A program made the translations under genes and the position numbers. This document shows, piece after piece, positions 51,608 to 60,875 of a DNA stretch of 64,000 nt. The stretch's first letter is position 1. Every line of letters begins with the position of its first letter. The stretch is from Flavobacteriales bacterium (lineage in GTDB: Bacteria; Bacteroidota; Bacteroidia; Flavobacteriales; Schleiferiaceae), in assembly GCA_017795025.1 (NCBI GenBank), contig CP051243.1, positions 2,814,897 to 2,878,896 of the forward strand. The letters run 5' to 3'. The notes beneath the pieces are model-generated. The model searched no databases, had not been told where the DNA came from, and saw only the letters and a list, made by a program, of their open reading frames with translations.

Positions 51608-53348
51608 AATTATTGGGCTTTCCTTAATTCTAATCCTAACGGCTTCTTGCATGCAACAGCCTAAAGCGAAAACTGCCCGTGAAATTTTGGGAAACCCTCA
51701 ATATCCCGCCATTGCTTTTGGTGGCTATCGCAATGCCGATCGGTCCGATGCACCAACGGTGGCGCAGTTAAAAGAAGATGTTAGCATCCTACACGCCATG
51801 GGGATTCGCATTCTTCGTACCTATCATGCCCGATTGTACGATCATGCCCCCAATCTCTTAAAGGCCATCGCCGAGATTAAAACGGAGGATCCCAATTTTG
51901 AGATGTATGTGATGCTTGGTGCCTGGATGCAATGCGAGGGAGCTTGGACCGATAGTCCCAATCACAACCAAGGAGACCAAGAGGAGAATAGTGCCGAAAT
52001 CGCTAAGGCGGTTGAACTGGCCCAAAAGTACCCGGATATCGTGAAGGTGATTGCGGTGGGTAACGAGTCTATGGTACATTGGGCGGCAAGCTATTATGTG
52101 CATCCTCGTATCATTTTAAAAGAGGTAGATTATTTACAGGCGCTCAAGGCAGATGGTAAATTGGATTCAAGCTTATGGATTACCTCTTCCGATAATTTTG
52201 CCTCCTGGGGAGGGGAAGGGCCGGAGTACCACTTGCCCGCTTTAGATTCCTTAATAGAGGCGGTAGATTATCTGTCGGTACACGTTTACCCTTTCCATGA
52301 TACGCATTACAATCCCGATTGGTGGTGGACACGACCTGAGGAAGAAGGCTTGGAGAAGGCCGCGAAAATTGATGCTTCGATGCAAAGGGGTTTAGCACGC
52401 GCCCAAAATCAGGTAGCCGCCGTAAAAGCCTACTTAAAAGATAAAGCCCTTGTTAAGCCCATTCATATTGGAGAAACCGGTTGGGCCAGTGCTGATAATC
52501 ACTTGTATGGCCAGGACGCCTCTGGAGCGGCAGATGAGTATAAGCAGGCTTGGTTTTACCATAAGATGCGGGCCTACTGCTCCGCAGAGCAAATGGCCTG
52601 TTTCTATTTTGAAGCCTTTGATGAGCCCTGGAAAGATGGCGATAACCCCGGAGGTTCGGAGAATCATTTTGGACTTTTTACGGTAGACGGTGTGGCTAAA
52701 ATGCCCATTTGGTCTTTAGTAGATCAAGGAATATTTGAAGGATTAAGTCGCGGTGCTAAGCCCATTCGCAAAAGCTTAGATGGCGATAGTGCCAAGGCCT
52801 TAATGCTCGCTGGAATTCCTACCAAACAATCCGATCAAGCGGCATTACGCATTTCCGATTCGAGCGCAGAGGCCTTGGTAATTGGCCCTAAAGATCTTCA
52901 TTCGGATTTTAAGATTGAGCAGCTTATTACCCTAAACCCTTGGGAGGGAAGCTGTGCGGCTCGCCTTGCAGACGATGGAAGCTTAATTATCCAAACCGGA
53001 ACGGGTGATTGGTGGGGTGCCTCTCTCGACCTGAAAGAGCCCTGGGATATGCGCGCTTGGGAAGATGGAGAGTTGATTCTGGAGATATCCGGAGATAGTG
53101 ATTGCCGCTTTCAAATGGGCTTTCAAAGCGGCTTGTTTGCCGATGGCAGTCAAAAGGCAGCTATTCTTAATCTCGGGCCAGGCACCAAGTTTAAGATAGA
53201 TGAGGAGCCCAGGCGCATTAGAATACCCTTAAGAATGATAAAAGCGGAGGCAAACCTAGATGATGTTCGCGCTCCGCTTTATATAAAAGGTATTTACGGT
53301 TTTGATGGCAAAGAAATTCGGATTCACCGCTTTGCCTATCGTTCCTAG
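51555..53348 (+). CDS. GH17 family beta-1,3-glucanase lipoprotein
   Basis: The 597-residue protein (an ATG nine bases further on is an equally possible start) has a lipoprotein signal ending L-T-A-S-C (Cys at 32). The GH17 TIM barrel has acid/base E171 in V-G-N-E-S and nucleophile E307 in H-I-G-E-T-G-W. A C-terminal galactose-binding-like domain of about 160 residues follows (about 440-597). The gene overlaps the GH81 gene by about 50 bases. Its stop is three bases from that of the convergent GH16 gene. It probably acts on laminarin chains at the cell surface or in the periplasm. Confidence 0.88.
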   Translation: MLLMKAIQRITRLCTGPKIIGLSLILILTASCMQQPKAKTAREILGNPQYPAIAFGGYRNADRSDAPTVAQLKEDVSILHAMGIRILRTYHARLYDHAPNLLKAIAEIKTEDPNFEMYVMLGAWMQCEGAWTDSPNHNQGDQEENSAEIAKAVELAQKYPDIVKVIAVGNESMVHWAASYYVHPRIILKEVDYLQALKADGKLDSSLWITSSDNFASWGGEGPEYHLPALDSLIEAVDYLSVHVYPFHDTHYNPDWWWTRPEEEGLEKAAKIDASMQRGLARAQNQVAAVKAYLKDKALVKPIHIGETGWASADNHLYGQDASGAADEYKQAWFYHKMRAYCSAEQMACFYFEAFDEPWKDGDNPGGSENHFGLFTVDGVAKMPIWSLVDQGIFEGLSRGAKPIRKSLDGDSAKALMLAGIPTKQSDQAALRISDSSAEALVIGPKDLHSDFKIEQLITLNPWEGSCAARLADDGSLIIQTGTGDWWGASLDLKEPWDMRAWEDGELILEISGDSDCRFQMGFQSGLFADGSQKAAILNLGPGTKFKIDEEPRRIRIPLRMIKAEANLDDVRAPLYIKGIYGFDGKEIRIHRFAYRS

Positions 53349-53351
53349 TGT

Positions 53352-54473
53352 TTATTGAAATACCCGCACATAGTCTACTGTCATTTGCTGTGGGAATACG
53401 GTACTCGCATCCGGACTACCGGGCCAAATACCACCCACGGCAACATTAAAGATAAAGAAGAAGTTTTCTTTAAACTCATCTAATGCCGCTGGAGTAATAT
53501 CGATTTGGTGGTACTGTACATCATCAAAATACCAAGTAATAGCATTTTGATCCCAAATAATCGTGTACACGTGGAATTCTTCGGATAACTTCCCATCTGT
53601 AGATCGAATAGATCCTCCAAAGTCGGCCTTGGTGCCATTATTATCCCAGTGCGCGGTACCAAAACAATATTCATCGCCACGATTTGGACCAGGACCTCCC
53701 ACCATTTCCATGATGTCGATTTCCCCACATTGAGGCCAGCCAATGGTATTAAAGCTATCCCCTAACATCCACAAGGCAGGCCATAAGCCTTGACCTTCCG
53801 GCATGGCCGCACGAATGTCGATTCGACCGTATTTAAAGCTTTGTTGTCCGGCGCTAATAATTCGAGAGGAAGTGTAATTACGACCGCCAAAAGCCTCGTC
53901 GGTGGCTTTAATGATGAGGTAGCCATCGCGTACCTCGGTGTTCTCGGGGCGGTAATATTGTAATTCTTGGTTTCCCCAACCATTCTGACCCGTACCCACC
54001 TCATGGGTCCAGTCACTAGAGAGGGAATTGCCATCAAATTCATCGTTCCACACTAAGGTATAGCCCGGATAAGACATGGGGGTAGAATAACCTGAAGTTG
54101 GGATGCCGCCAGGACTTCCCTGACTTACCTCAACGGTTACGGAGTCGATTTGCTCGATATAGTATTCAAAGCTAGCATAAGCACGACTACGAATAGCGTA
54201 AGTGCCACTTTCGGAGAAGTTATAGCTTATTTTACCATCCTTTGCTTCGATGGTTACCTCTTCGTCCACGTCAAAAAAGGTTGCGCGGTAGAAATTGGCA
54301 AAATTGGCGCTTAATTCAACATCCACTCTTCCTTCAATGGTAGTGGAATTTTGGATATCGACCTGCAGGTTTGTAGGACGAATAATTTGGACCGTGCTGG
54401 AATCTTCCTCCCCGCAAGAAGCCAATATTAGCCCGAGGGCAAGAAATTTAAAATAGCGTAGGTAGTAGTTCAT
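53352..54473 (-). CDS. GH16 family laminarinase lipoprotein (second)
   Basis: The 373-residue protein has a lipoprotein signal (Cys at 20), an N-terminal Ig/PKD-like domain (about 30-117), and a GH16 catalytic domain with E251-I-D-I-M-E256. It is the last gene of the SusC-SusD arm and differs from the GH16 at 41320 in its N-terminal module, so the two may act at different places or on different chain lengths. A terminator-like hairpin lies between it and the preceding gene. Confidence 0.9.
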   Translation of the reverse strand: MNYYLRYFKFLALGLILASCGEEDSSTVQIIRPTNLQVDIQNSTTIEGRVDVELSANFANFYRATFFDVDEEVTIEAKDGKISYNFSESGTYAIRSRAYASFEYYIEQIDSVTVEVSQGSPGGIPTSGYSTPMSYPGYTLVWNDEFDGNSLSSDWTHEVGTGQNGWGNQELQYYRPENTEVRDGYLIIKATDEAFGGRNYTSSRIISAGQQSFKYGRIDIRAAMPEGQGLWPALWMLGDSFNTIGWPQCGEIDIMEMVGGPGPNRGDEYCFGTAHWDNNGTKADFGGSIRSTDGKLSEEFHVYTIIWDQNAITWYFDDVQYHQIDITPAALDEFKENFFFIFNVAVGGIWPGSPDASTVFPQQMTVDYVRVFQ

Positions 54474-54490
54474 AAGCAGTGTTTTTAAGG

Positions 54491-54520
54491 AAAAAAAGGG
54501 GTGACAAATTTGCCACCCCT
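54491..54520 (-). terminator. Terminator or attenuator between the binding lipoprotein and GH16 genes
   Basis: A 7-bp stem (54497-54503 with 54514-54520) with a semi-palindromic loop is followed on the minus strand by seven T residues (plus A run 54491-54497). It lies 12 bases after the stop of the lipoprotein gene and 18 bases before the GH16 start. Confidence 0.75.
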
Positions 54521-54531
54521 CAATTTAGGAA

Positions 54532-55887
54532 TTATTCCTGTTTAATATCATCAACATAGAAGATGTCTGGCGTAGTAATACCCCATCCTGGGAAAATTAC
54601 CAAGCGGTCAAAATCAGCTGGTGAACCGCTGAAATCGAAAGTAAGCTCTTGCCAAGTATTAGTTTGGGTAATAGAAGCGTCTACCTCAACAAAGTTGTTA
54701 GAGTTAGCTTGCTCCTCTAATTTCATGCGGAAAGTACCGGTATCAGAAGCCCAAACTTTTAACTTAATCATGGTTTGGCTGCTGAAGTCTAATTTGTCTT
54801 TCAAGTTCACAAACTGACCGGCCCAAGTTTCGTTACCATGCGTAACTTCCATAACGTTGCCACTAGTGTTAATACCACTGGCATCGGGGTTAGCGATGTA
54901 CTGGTAACCACCATTACCGAAGGTAGTCCAAGAAGGAGTTACACTTTCGAAATCTAATGGAAGGTTAGGATCTTCGGCAGGATTAGGGTTACTGTTGTAA
55001 CCTTCGGGTACAAAGCGTACGTACCAAGTAAGTCCTGGGTTAGCAGCTTTAGTATCTACAAAGCTCAACCAAAGCTCGTTCTCTTTCAAGCTTACGATTT
55101 TATAGGTACGGGTACCAGCCCAGTAGCCCATCATCGCATCACCACTAATGGTAAGAGTAGTATCTGCACCACTGTCGTCTAAGGTCCAAGTTTCACCCAT
55201 TTGATCGGGGAAAGCTGCGATAAAGTCGGCAACCGGAGAAGCAGTAGTATCGTCGAATGGGGGAATACCAGCATGTTCAGCGTTTACGTAAACACCTCCA
55301 CCTGTTACTTGGTCAAAACCAAAACCGTTTAAGTGGAAAGTATAACGGTCGTTATACATATCGGCACCAGCCTTTTCATTGGCATTGGCCGCATACCACT
55401 CAGGATAGTTACCTGCCGCACCAATTGGATCGGGACCTACACCAAAGTGGGCATCCGCGGCGGAGTCAACCGCCCAAGTCTTACTGGATCCACCAGTTAA
55501 TAGGGTGAATAATGGATTGTTTACCAAGTTAGGATCATCCTGAGCGATGGTAATGGTTTGCGTGCTAGAAGCGCTACCACCAGAGTTTTGCACAGTAAGG
55601 GTAACATCATAGTCACCGGCAAAAGGGTAGGTGGCACTTACATTGGTACCGGTTCCGGTAGAGCCGTTACCGAAGTCCCAGCTTGCAGCGAGACTACCAT
55701 TACTGGCGGTAAACTCAATTACATTGTCGCTGTTTGCAGATGCAGCATAGGTAAAGGCAGCATCAGCCGAGGTAGGAGGTTGTCCTAGGGTCGGGTTGTC
55801 GTCATCTTCTTTACAGGAAGTGGCGAATGCAATCAAGCCAATACCCATCCAAAGGCTCGATTTTCTGAAGAATGAATTAATGTTCAT
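54532..55887 (-). CDS. PKD-domain lipoprotein with C-terminal glucan-binding-like domain (SusE/F position)
   Basis: The 451-residue protein has a lipoprotein signal ending F-A-T-S-C (Cys at 25), a PKD domain (about 35-115, ending T-L-T-V), a middle domain of about 180 residues not otherwise recognised, and a C-terminal domain (about 305-451). The C-terminal domain shares the L-P-L-D-F opening, the W-x-x-x-F-V-x-L segment and the closing Y-V-D-D-I with the triple-repeat T9SS protein at 36584. Its place after SusC and SusD suggests a surface glycan-binding protein for laminarin. Confidence 0.83.
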   Translation of the reverse strand: MNINSFFRKSSLWMGIGLIAFATSCKEDDDNPTLGQPPTSADAAFTYAASANSDNVIEFTASNGSLAASWDFGNGSTGTGTNVSATYPFAGDYDVTLTVQNSGGSASSTQTITIAQDDPNLVNNPLFTLLTGGSSKTWAVDSAADAHFGVGPDPIGAAGNYPEWYAANANEKAGADMYNDRYTFHLNGFGFDQVTGGGVYVNAEHAGIPPFDDTTASPVADFIAAFPDQMGETWTLDDSGADTTLTISGDAMMGYWAGTRTYKIVSLKENELWLSFVDTKAANPGLTWYVRFVPEGYNSNPNPAEDPNLPLDFESVTPSWTTFGNGGYQYIANPDASGINTSGNVMEVTHGNETWAGQFVNLKDKLDFSSQTMIKLKVWASDTGTFRMKLEEQANSNNFVEVDASITQTNTWQELTFDFSGSPADFDRLVIFPGWGITTPDIFYVDDIKQE

Positions 55888-55931
55888 TATTTGAGGTTTA
55901 AACGTTAGGATTTACAAATTCAAGGAAGCGA

Positions 55932-57401
55932 TTAATAGCCGGGGTTTTGACTCCAGTTACCACCAGAGAGGTCAATCTCTACTTGTGGAATAGGGAATAA
56001 TTCGTGTTTACCGGTTTGGAAGCCATCAATCTCGTCAGCCGCTTTTCCGGTACGAACCAAATCGAAGAAACGATGTCCTTCACAAGCTAATTCAAGATTT
56101 CTTTCTTTCCAAATATCTTCGGTTAAGGCGGTACCGCTAGAGCTTAAGGCTGGCATTCCAACCCGAGCACGTACTTGGTTTACATAAGTAAGGGCGGGGC
56201 CATCATTACCATTACGGTTATGGGCCTCGGCGGCCATTAGCAATACATCTGCATAACGAATCACCTTGTAGTTTAAGGGACTGGTTAAGTCATCATCAGG
56301 TAAACCAATTTCGGCCTGACGCTTAATGTATTTATTGTTGTAATAACCGGTATGACCTCCACCACCAATGGCGTAACTAATATCGTTAGGATTGGGCTGA
56401 AGGTTGATGAAGGAATCAAGGTTTAGAACCGTGATATCACGACGAGGGTCGTTTAAGCTGAAGCTGTTGTAAAGCTTGGCGGTAGGCAGGTTGTAAGAGT
56501 TACCATCGCCGTAAACCGGACCTTCGTACTGACGAATACCGTGGAAGCCAGCGGCAGCGTTTCCTTCTAAACAGATTAAGCATTCATAGCTACCTCCTTC
56601 GAGGTTACTGTATTCTACATCGAAAACAGTTTCCGAATTGTTCTCATTGGCTTCGGGCCAAATGTCTTCGAAGTTTTGCAATAAGCTGTAACCGCCTTCA
56701 TTAATCACTCGATCTAAAACCGTTGCGGCCTGAGCAAATTTATTTTGGTAGAGGTAAACTTTACCTAATAAAGAGAGGGCAGCTCCTTTTTCGGCCTTTC
56801 CTTTTACGGATTGCGACCAAGGAAGATTATCTACCGCATAGCGCAAGTCCGCTTCAATTTGAGCATATACATCAGCTTTAGAAGCCCGCTCAATTTCAGT
56901 TACCTGTTGAGCACCAATTCGCTCATCAATAATCAAGGGCACTCCACCGAAATAGCGCACCAATTCAAAGTAGTAATAAGCCCGTAAAAAGCGGGTTTCG
57001 GCAAGGATAACCTCTTTGCCATCAAAGTTGGTTTTGTCCTTGTACTCCATAATAAAGTTACAACGGGCAATACCGGCATAATTAAACCGTAAAACGCTAC
57101 GGAGCTCATTATTTACCCCGTCGTGGGTCATATTATCGATTTGGTGTAAACCTTCGGTATCGGTTACCGATTCACCACCGGCAATCGAGTTATCAGAGGC
57201 AATTTCCCCAATCCATTGGGTGAGGTAAGAGGCCTGCAGAAGGTCGTAAGCGCCAATTAGGGCTAACTCATAATCTTCTTGAGAGTTGAAATAATTTTCA
57301 GCATCCTGAGCATAGGGAGGTTGCACATCCAAGTACTTTTCGCAGGAGGAAAAGGAGAACAGAACGATGAAAATGCTTAAAAATATTCTTGTTGATTTCA
57401 T
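55932..57401 (-). CDS. susD: SusD/RagB family outer-membrane lipoprotein
   Basis: The 489-residue protein has a lipoprotein signal ending F-S-S-C, the SusD N-terminal pattern (N-Y-F-N-S-Q-E-D-Y-E-L-A-L-I-G-A-Y-D) and the C-terminal block R-N-L-E-L-A-C-E-G-H-R-F-F-D-L-V-R, typical of SusD. It caps the SusC transporter and binds glycan at the cell surface. Twelve bases separate it from susC. The substrate is inferred as laminarin from the surrounding hydrolases. Confidence 0.92.
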   Translation of the reverse strand: MKSTRIFLSIFIVLFSFSSCEKYLDVQPPYAQDAENYFNSQEDYELALIGAYDLLQASYLTQWIGEIASDNSIAGGESVTDTEGLHQIDNMTHDGVNNELRSVLRFNYAGIARCNFIMEYKDKTNFDGKEVILAETRFLRAYYYFELVRYFGGVPLIIDERIGAQQVTEIERASKADVYAQIEADLRYAVDNLPWSQSVKGKAEKGAALSLLGKVYLYQNKFAQAATVLDRVINEGGYSLLQNFEDIWPEANENNSETVFDVEYSNLEGGSYECLICLEGNAAAGFHGIRQYEGPVYGDGNSYNLPTAKLYNSFSLNDPRRDITVLNLDSFINLQPNPNDISYAIGGGGHTGYYNNKYIKRQAEIGLPDDDLTSPLNYKVIRYADVLLMAAEAHNRNGNDGPALTYVNQVRARVGMPALSSSGTALTEDIWKERNLELACEGHRFFDLVRTGKAADEIDGFQTGKHELFPIPQVEIDLSGGNWSQNPGY

Positions 57402-57413
57402 GATGCGTTTCCT

Positions 57414-60400
57414 TTAAAATTTCAAACTAAATCCACCCATAATGGTACGTGCTTGTGGGTAGAAACCATAATCTACTCCGGCCGCTAAGGCGCCACCAAA
57501 GTTTCCAATGTCGGGGTCGTAACCCAAGTAGTTGGTAAAGGTTACTAGGTTATTGGCACTTACGTAGATGCGTAAGGCTTCCACCTTAGCTGTTTTTAAC
57601 CAAGTTTTAGGAAGGGTATAACCAAATTGGATATTACGAAGACGTACAAAGGAACCATCCTCCACATAGAAATCGGAGAATACATTGTTACGGGTGCTAC
57701 CGGTAGTTAAACGTGGGTAGATGTCGGTAGAACCAGGACCGGTCCAACGGTTAATCACGTAACTCAACTGGTTGGCATAAGGCTGCTGACGCTCGTAGTT
57801 ACGAATAATCTCCTGACCTAAAGCAGCGTATACATTACCGGAAAGGTCGAAGTTTTTGTAGGAGATATTAAAGTTGAATCCAATGGTGAAATCAGGGATG
57901 GGTGATCCAATACGCACGCGGTCGGAGTCGTCGCTAAAGCTAATTACGCCATCACCGTTTTGATCCACAAAGCGAAGGTCGCCTACTTGGGCACCGGCTT
58001 GAGTAACGGGTGCATTGTCGATCTCGGCTTGTGTTTGGTAAATTCCGTCGGTTTCAAAACCAATGAAGTATCCAATGGGCTGACCTACCTCGAAACGGGT
58101 GGCCGTTACCCCACCAACTCCAAAGGCCGCACCTGGGATAAAGTCAACCCCATCTGGTACCGAAGTTACTTCGTTGGTAAGCATAGTAACATTCACCATA
58201 GCATTAAATACCCAATCTAAAGCTGGGTTACTGTGGTATCCCAATTCGAATTCCATACCGCGGTTAGATACATCACCAGCGTTTACGAAAGGTGGGAAAC
58301 CACCGGCACCATAAGTACCCAAAAGCGCGGAAACATCTGGCTGGAATAAAAGGTCGTTGGTATTTTTAATGAAGTAGTTAAAGGTGAAATTGAAATCCTT
58401 TAAGAAGTTGAAGTCTACCCCAAGGTTAAACTGATGGGTTGTTTCCCATTTCAAATCGGGGTTAGCGCCACGACCAATGGCCACACCATTGGTGATGATG
58501 TTATTGAATACATAAGCACCTTCTCCATTTAGAAGCGCACGGTAGGCGAAGTTCGGAATTTGGTCGTTACCGGAAATTCCGTAGCTCGCTCTCAGTTTAC
58601 CGAAGTCTACCCAGTCGAGATTAAGTCCTTCCCAAAATACCTCGTCGCTAAACACCCAGGCACCAGAGAAAGCGGGGAAAATACCCCAGCGATTATTGGC
58701 ACCAAAGCGGGAAGATCCATCCCGACGTACTAAGGCTGAGAATACATAGCGATTGCGATAGCTGTACTCGGCCCGAAGGAAGGCGGATAATAAGCGCTCT
58801 TCAAACTCGAAGGAACCTGCATTATTTAGGAACCCTCCATCAGCTTGGTTGGCTGAGATATCGGCGAAGTCTACCGAGTTGTTGGGGATGTTAAAGGCAG
58901 TGGCATTTAAGCCTTCACCGCTTCGGTTAAATACCGAAACCCCTAAGGTGCTCTTCACCTTATGAATTTTATTAAAGGTTTCCTCGTAGTTTAAGAAGCC
59001 CTCGTAAGTAAGGTCTACATAGGTGTCGCGGTTTTCATAAACGCTGGCACCACGCTCAATAAATACGCTATCGGCAATCTCTACTACCGGAGCATCTAAA
59101 TCTTCATTGGCGGCGGTGTTTTGCGCCTTACCGGGGCCATACCAGGTTAGAGGGGAGAAGGTTTTACCGTCTACCATCGCGATGTTATAGTTAAAGCGAT
59201 TGGTGAAGGTGAAGTTTTCGTTGATGGTAAACACCAGTTCTTCTTTACCTACAAATTTGTTTACGGTTGAACGGTTGTAGGTATTCTCCATCTGCGCAAG
59301 CGGGTTGATGATGTCGTTTACCAAGTTGAGGTAGCTGTAACGACCATCTTCCTGACGTAAAGGCTCGGTTGGATAGGCATTAATAGTATTGTAAAGAACT
59401 GAGCCAATTCCGTTTTCGGCGAGAGCACTACGTCCCTCATTAGTGTAAAGAAGTACACTATTTAAACGGAAGCGAGGATCAATTTCGAAGGATACGTTTA
59501 ACCGCGCGTTGTAACGGCGGAAGTTGGCTTTATCGCCGCCTACGATTCCATCTTGATTGAAGTAAGAACCCCCAATAGAATAGCGGGTACTTTTATTACC
59601 ACCGTTGATGCTGATGTTGTAGGACTCGATGGGTGCATTTTGAAAAACAGCCCCTTGCCAATCGGTTCCCTCTCCTAACGCTGTGTTGGCAAAAGGCTGT
59701 GTTTGCCCGCCGTTTAGGAAGGCATTGTTTTTAATTACGGCGTATTCGGTAGCGTTTAATAAGTTCAGCTGACGCGCCGTGCTTTGCATACCGTAGAATC
59801 CACTGAATTCAATTTGAGGCTTACTGTTAAGCTTACCCTTTTTAGTTTCAATAATGATTACCCCATTGGCCGCTCGCACCCCATAGATACCAGCGGTACC
59901 ATCTTTAAGTACGTTTACCGACTCAATATCGGCGGGGTTTAAGGCATTAAGACCTTCGGAGTCGTATACAATACCATCTACTAGGATTAGGGGGTCGTTA
60001 TCTCCAAAGGTGGATAATCCTCGAATACGAATGGAGCTAGAGCCCCCGGGCGATCCCGAGTTCGTATTAATGGTTACTCCCGAAACCTGACCTTGCAAGG
60101 CGGCATCGACCCGGGAAATGTTTAGCTTCTTAAGTTCGGCCCCTTCTACTTTGGCGGCCGCACCGGTTAATTCCTTCTTGGTAGAAGAACCATAACCCAC
60201 CACCACGATTTCATCTAAAACGGAAGATTCCTCTTCCAGTTTAACGTCGAGGCTACGCGATTCATTAACCTGAATCTCAATGTTCTTAAAGCCCACAAAT
60301 GAAAAAACAAGGGTGGCGCCCTTGTTGACTTTAATACTGTACTTACCATCCATGTCGGTGGTCGTTCCCTGGGTGGTACCTTTTACCACGATGTTCGCGC

Positions 60401-60536
60401 CAGGAATACTCATTCCGTTCGCCGCCTCGGTTACTTGTCCGGTTATGGTAAGCTCTTGCGCGAAGGCATTGGCGCCTAAAAAGAGCAAAACCGGCAGAAA
60501 CAGGCCGCGTACTGCGCTGAGGTACACTTGCTTCAT
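57414..60536 (-). CDS. susC: SusC/RagA family TonB-linked outer-membrane transporter
   Basis: The 1040-residue protein has a signal peptide (1-26), an N-terminal carboxypeptidase-regulatory-like domain (G-Q-V-T-E-A...G-A-N-I-V-V-K-G-T), a TonB box-like D-E-I-V-V-V-G-Y-G near residue 110, a plug domain, and a beta-barrel ending in phenylalanine. It imports oligosaccharides bound by SusD, powered by TonB. It is the first gene of the minus-strand arm; its promoter carries an inverted repeat shared in part with the regulator's intergenic region. Confidence 0.93.
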   Translation of the reverse strand: MKQVYLSAVRGLFLPVLLFLGANAFAQELTITGQVTEAANGMSIPGANIVVKGTTQGTTTDMDGKYSIKVNKGATLVFSFVGFKNIEIQVNESRSLDVKLEEESSVLDEIVVVGYGSSTKKELTGAAAKVEGAELKKLNISRVDAALQGQVSGVTINTNSGSPGGSSSIRIRGLSTFGDNDPLILVDGIVYDSEGLNALNPADIESVNVLKDGTAGIYGVRAANGVIIIETKKGKLNSKPQIEFSGFYGMQSTARQLNLLNATEYAVIKNNAFLNGGQTQPFANTALGEGTDWQGAVFQNAPIESYNISINGGNKSTRYSIGGSYFNQDGIVGGDKANFRRYNARLNVSFEIDPRFRLNSVLLYTNEGRSALAENGIGSVLYNTINAYPTEPLRQEDGRYSYLNLVNDIINPLAQMENTYNRSTVNKFVGKEELVFTINENFTFTNRFNYNIAMVDGKTFSPLTWYGPGKAQNTAANEDLDAPVVEIADSVFIERGASVYENRDTYVDLTYEGFLNYEETFNKIHKVKSTLGVSVFNRSGEGLNATAFNIPNNSVDFADISANQADGGFLNNAGSFEFEERLLSAFLRAEYSYRNRYVFSALVRRDGSSRFGANNRWGIFPAFSGAWVFSDEVFWEGLNLDWVDFGKLRASYGISGNDQIPNFAYRALLNGEGAYVFNNIITNGVAIGRGANPDLKWETTHQFNLGVDFNFLKDFNFTFNYFIKNTNDLLFQPDVSALLGTYGAGGFPPFVNAGDVSNRGMEFELGYHSNPALDWVFNAMVNVTMLTNEVTSVPDGVDFIPGAAFGVGGVTATRFEVGQPIGYFIGFETDGIYQTQAEIDNAPVTQAGAQVGDLRFVDQNGDGVISFSDDSDRVRIGSPIPDFTIGFNFNISYKNFDLSGNVYAALGQEIIRNYERQQPYANQLSYVINRWTGPGSTDIYPRLTTGSTRNNVFSDFYVEDGSFVRLRNIQFGYTLPKTWLKTAKVEALRIYVSANNLVTFTNYLGYDPDIGNFGGALAAGVDYGFYPQARTIMGGFSLKF

Positions 60537-60618
60537 AGTCTATTTAATTGGTTGTTATACAAATAGTTAATCTTGAGAGTAGGTTTAATAAATGTTGGTT
60601 TAACATTTTATTAGCAAT

Positions 60619-60652
60619 CAAATGTAGTTCTTTTGGTTAAATGTACCAAAAG
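60619..60652 (-). promoter_or_regulatory. SusC promoter with overlapping palindromic operator
   Basis: On the minus strand TACATTTG (plus 60619-60626) fits the TAnnTTTG -7 box. A TTTG -33 box lies 20 bases upstream (plus CAAA 60647-60650). A perfect palindrome (60630-60637 and 60645-60652, 7-base spacer) overlaps the -33 box, so a bound protein would block polymerase. The leader to the ATG is roughly 75 bases. Confidence 0.7.
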
Positions 60653-60832
60653 CATATTTTGAAAAAAGTGCATTATGTCTTGCAAATAAGCATGGTGGCC
60701 TGTATAATCTTCCACTAATGGTTTGTTGAACTATTAGTAAGCCGAGCTTAGGGTCTCCTTCTAAGGAGAGCACCTTTCAAAAGGGAAAACCGAGGCTTTA
60801 GGGCAACAATTCCAAAAAGTAGAAATTAATAA
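60653..60832. other. Intergenic stretch between the susC promoter and the tRNA promoter
   Basis: About 180 bases containing no gene and no clear hairpin. Confidence 0.5.
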
Positions 60833-60861
60833 TTGGGCGAATGAAATTTGCTTTATATTTG
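60833..60861 (+). promoter_or_regulatory. Promoter of tRNA-Ala
   Basis: TATATTTG at 60854-60861 is a perfect TAnnTTTG -7 box, with TTG at 60833-60835 (18-base gap) as the -33 element. Transcription would start a few bases before the tRNA. Confidence 0.75.
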
Positions 60862-60875
60862 CCATCCCAATTTTA

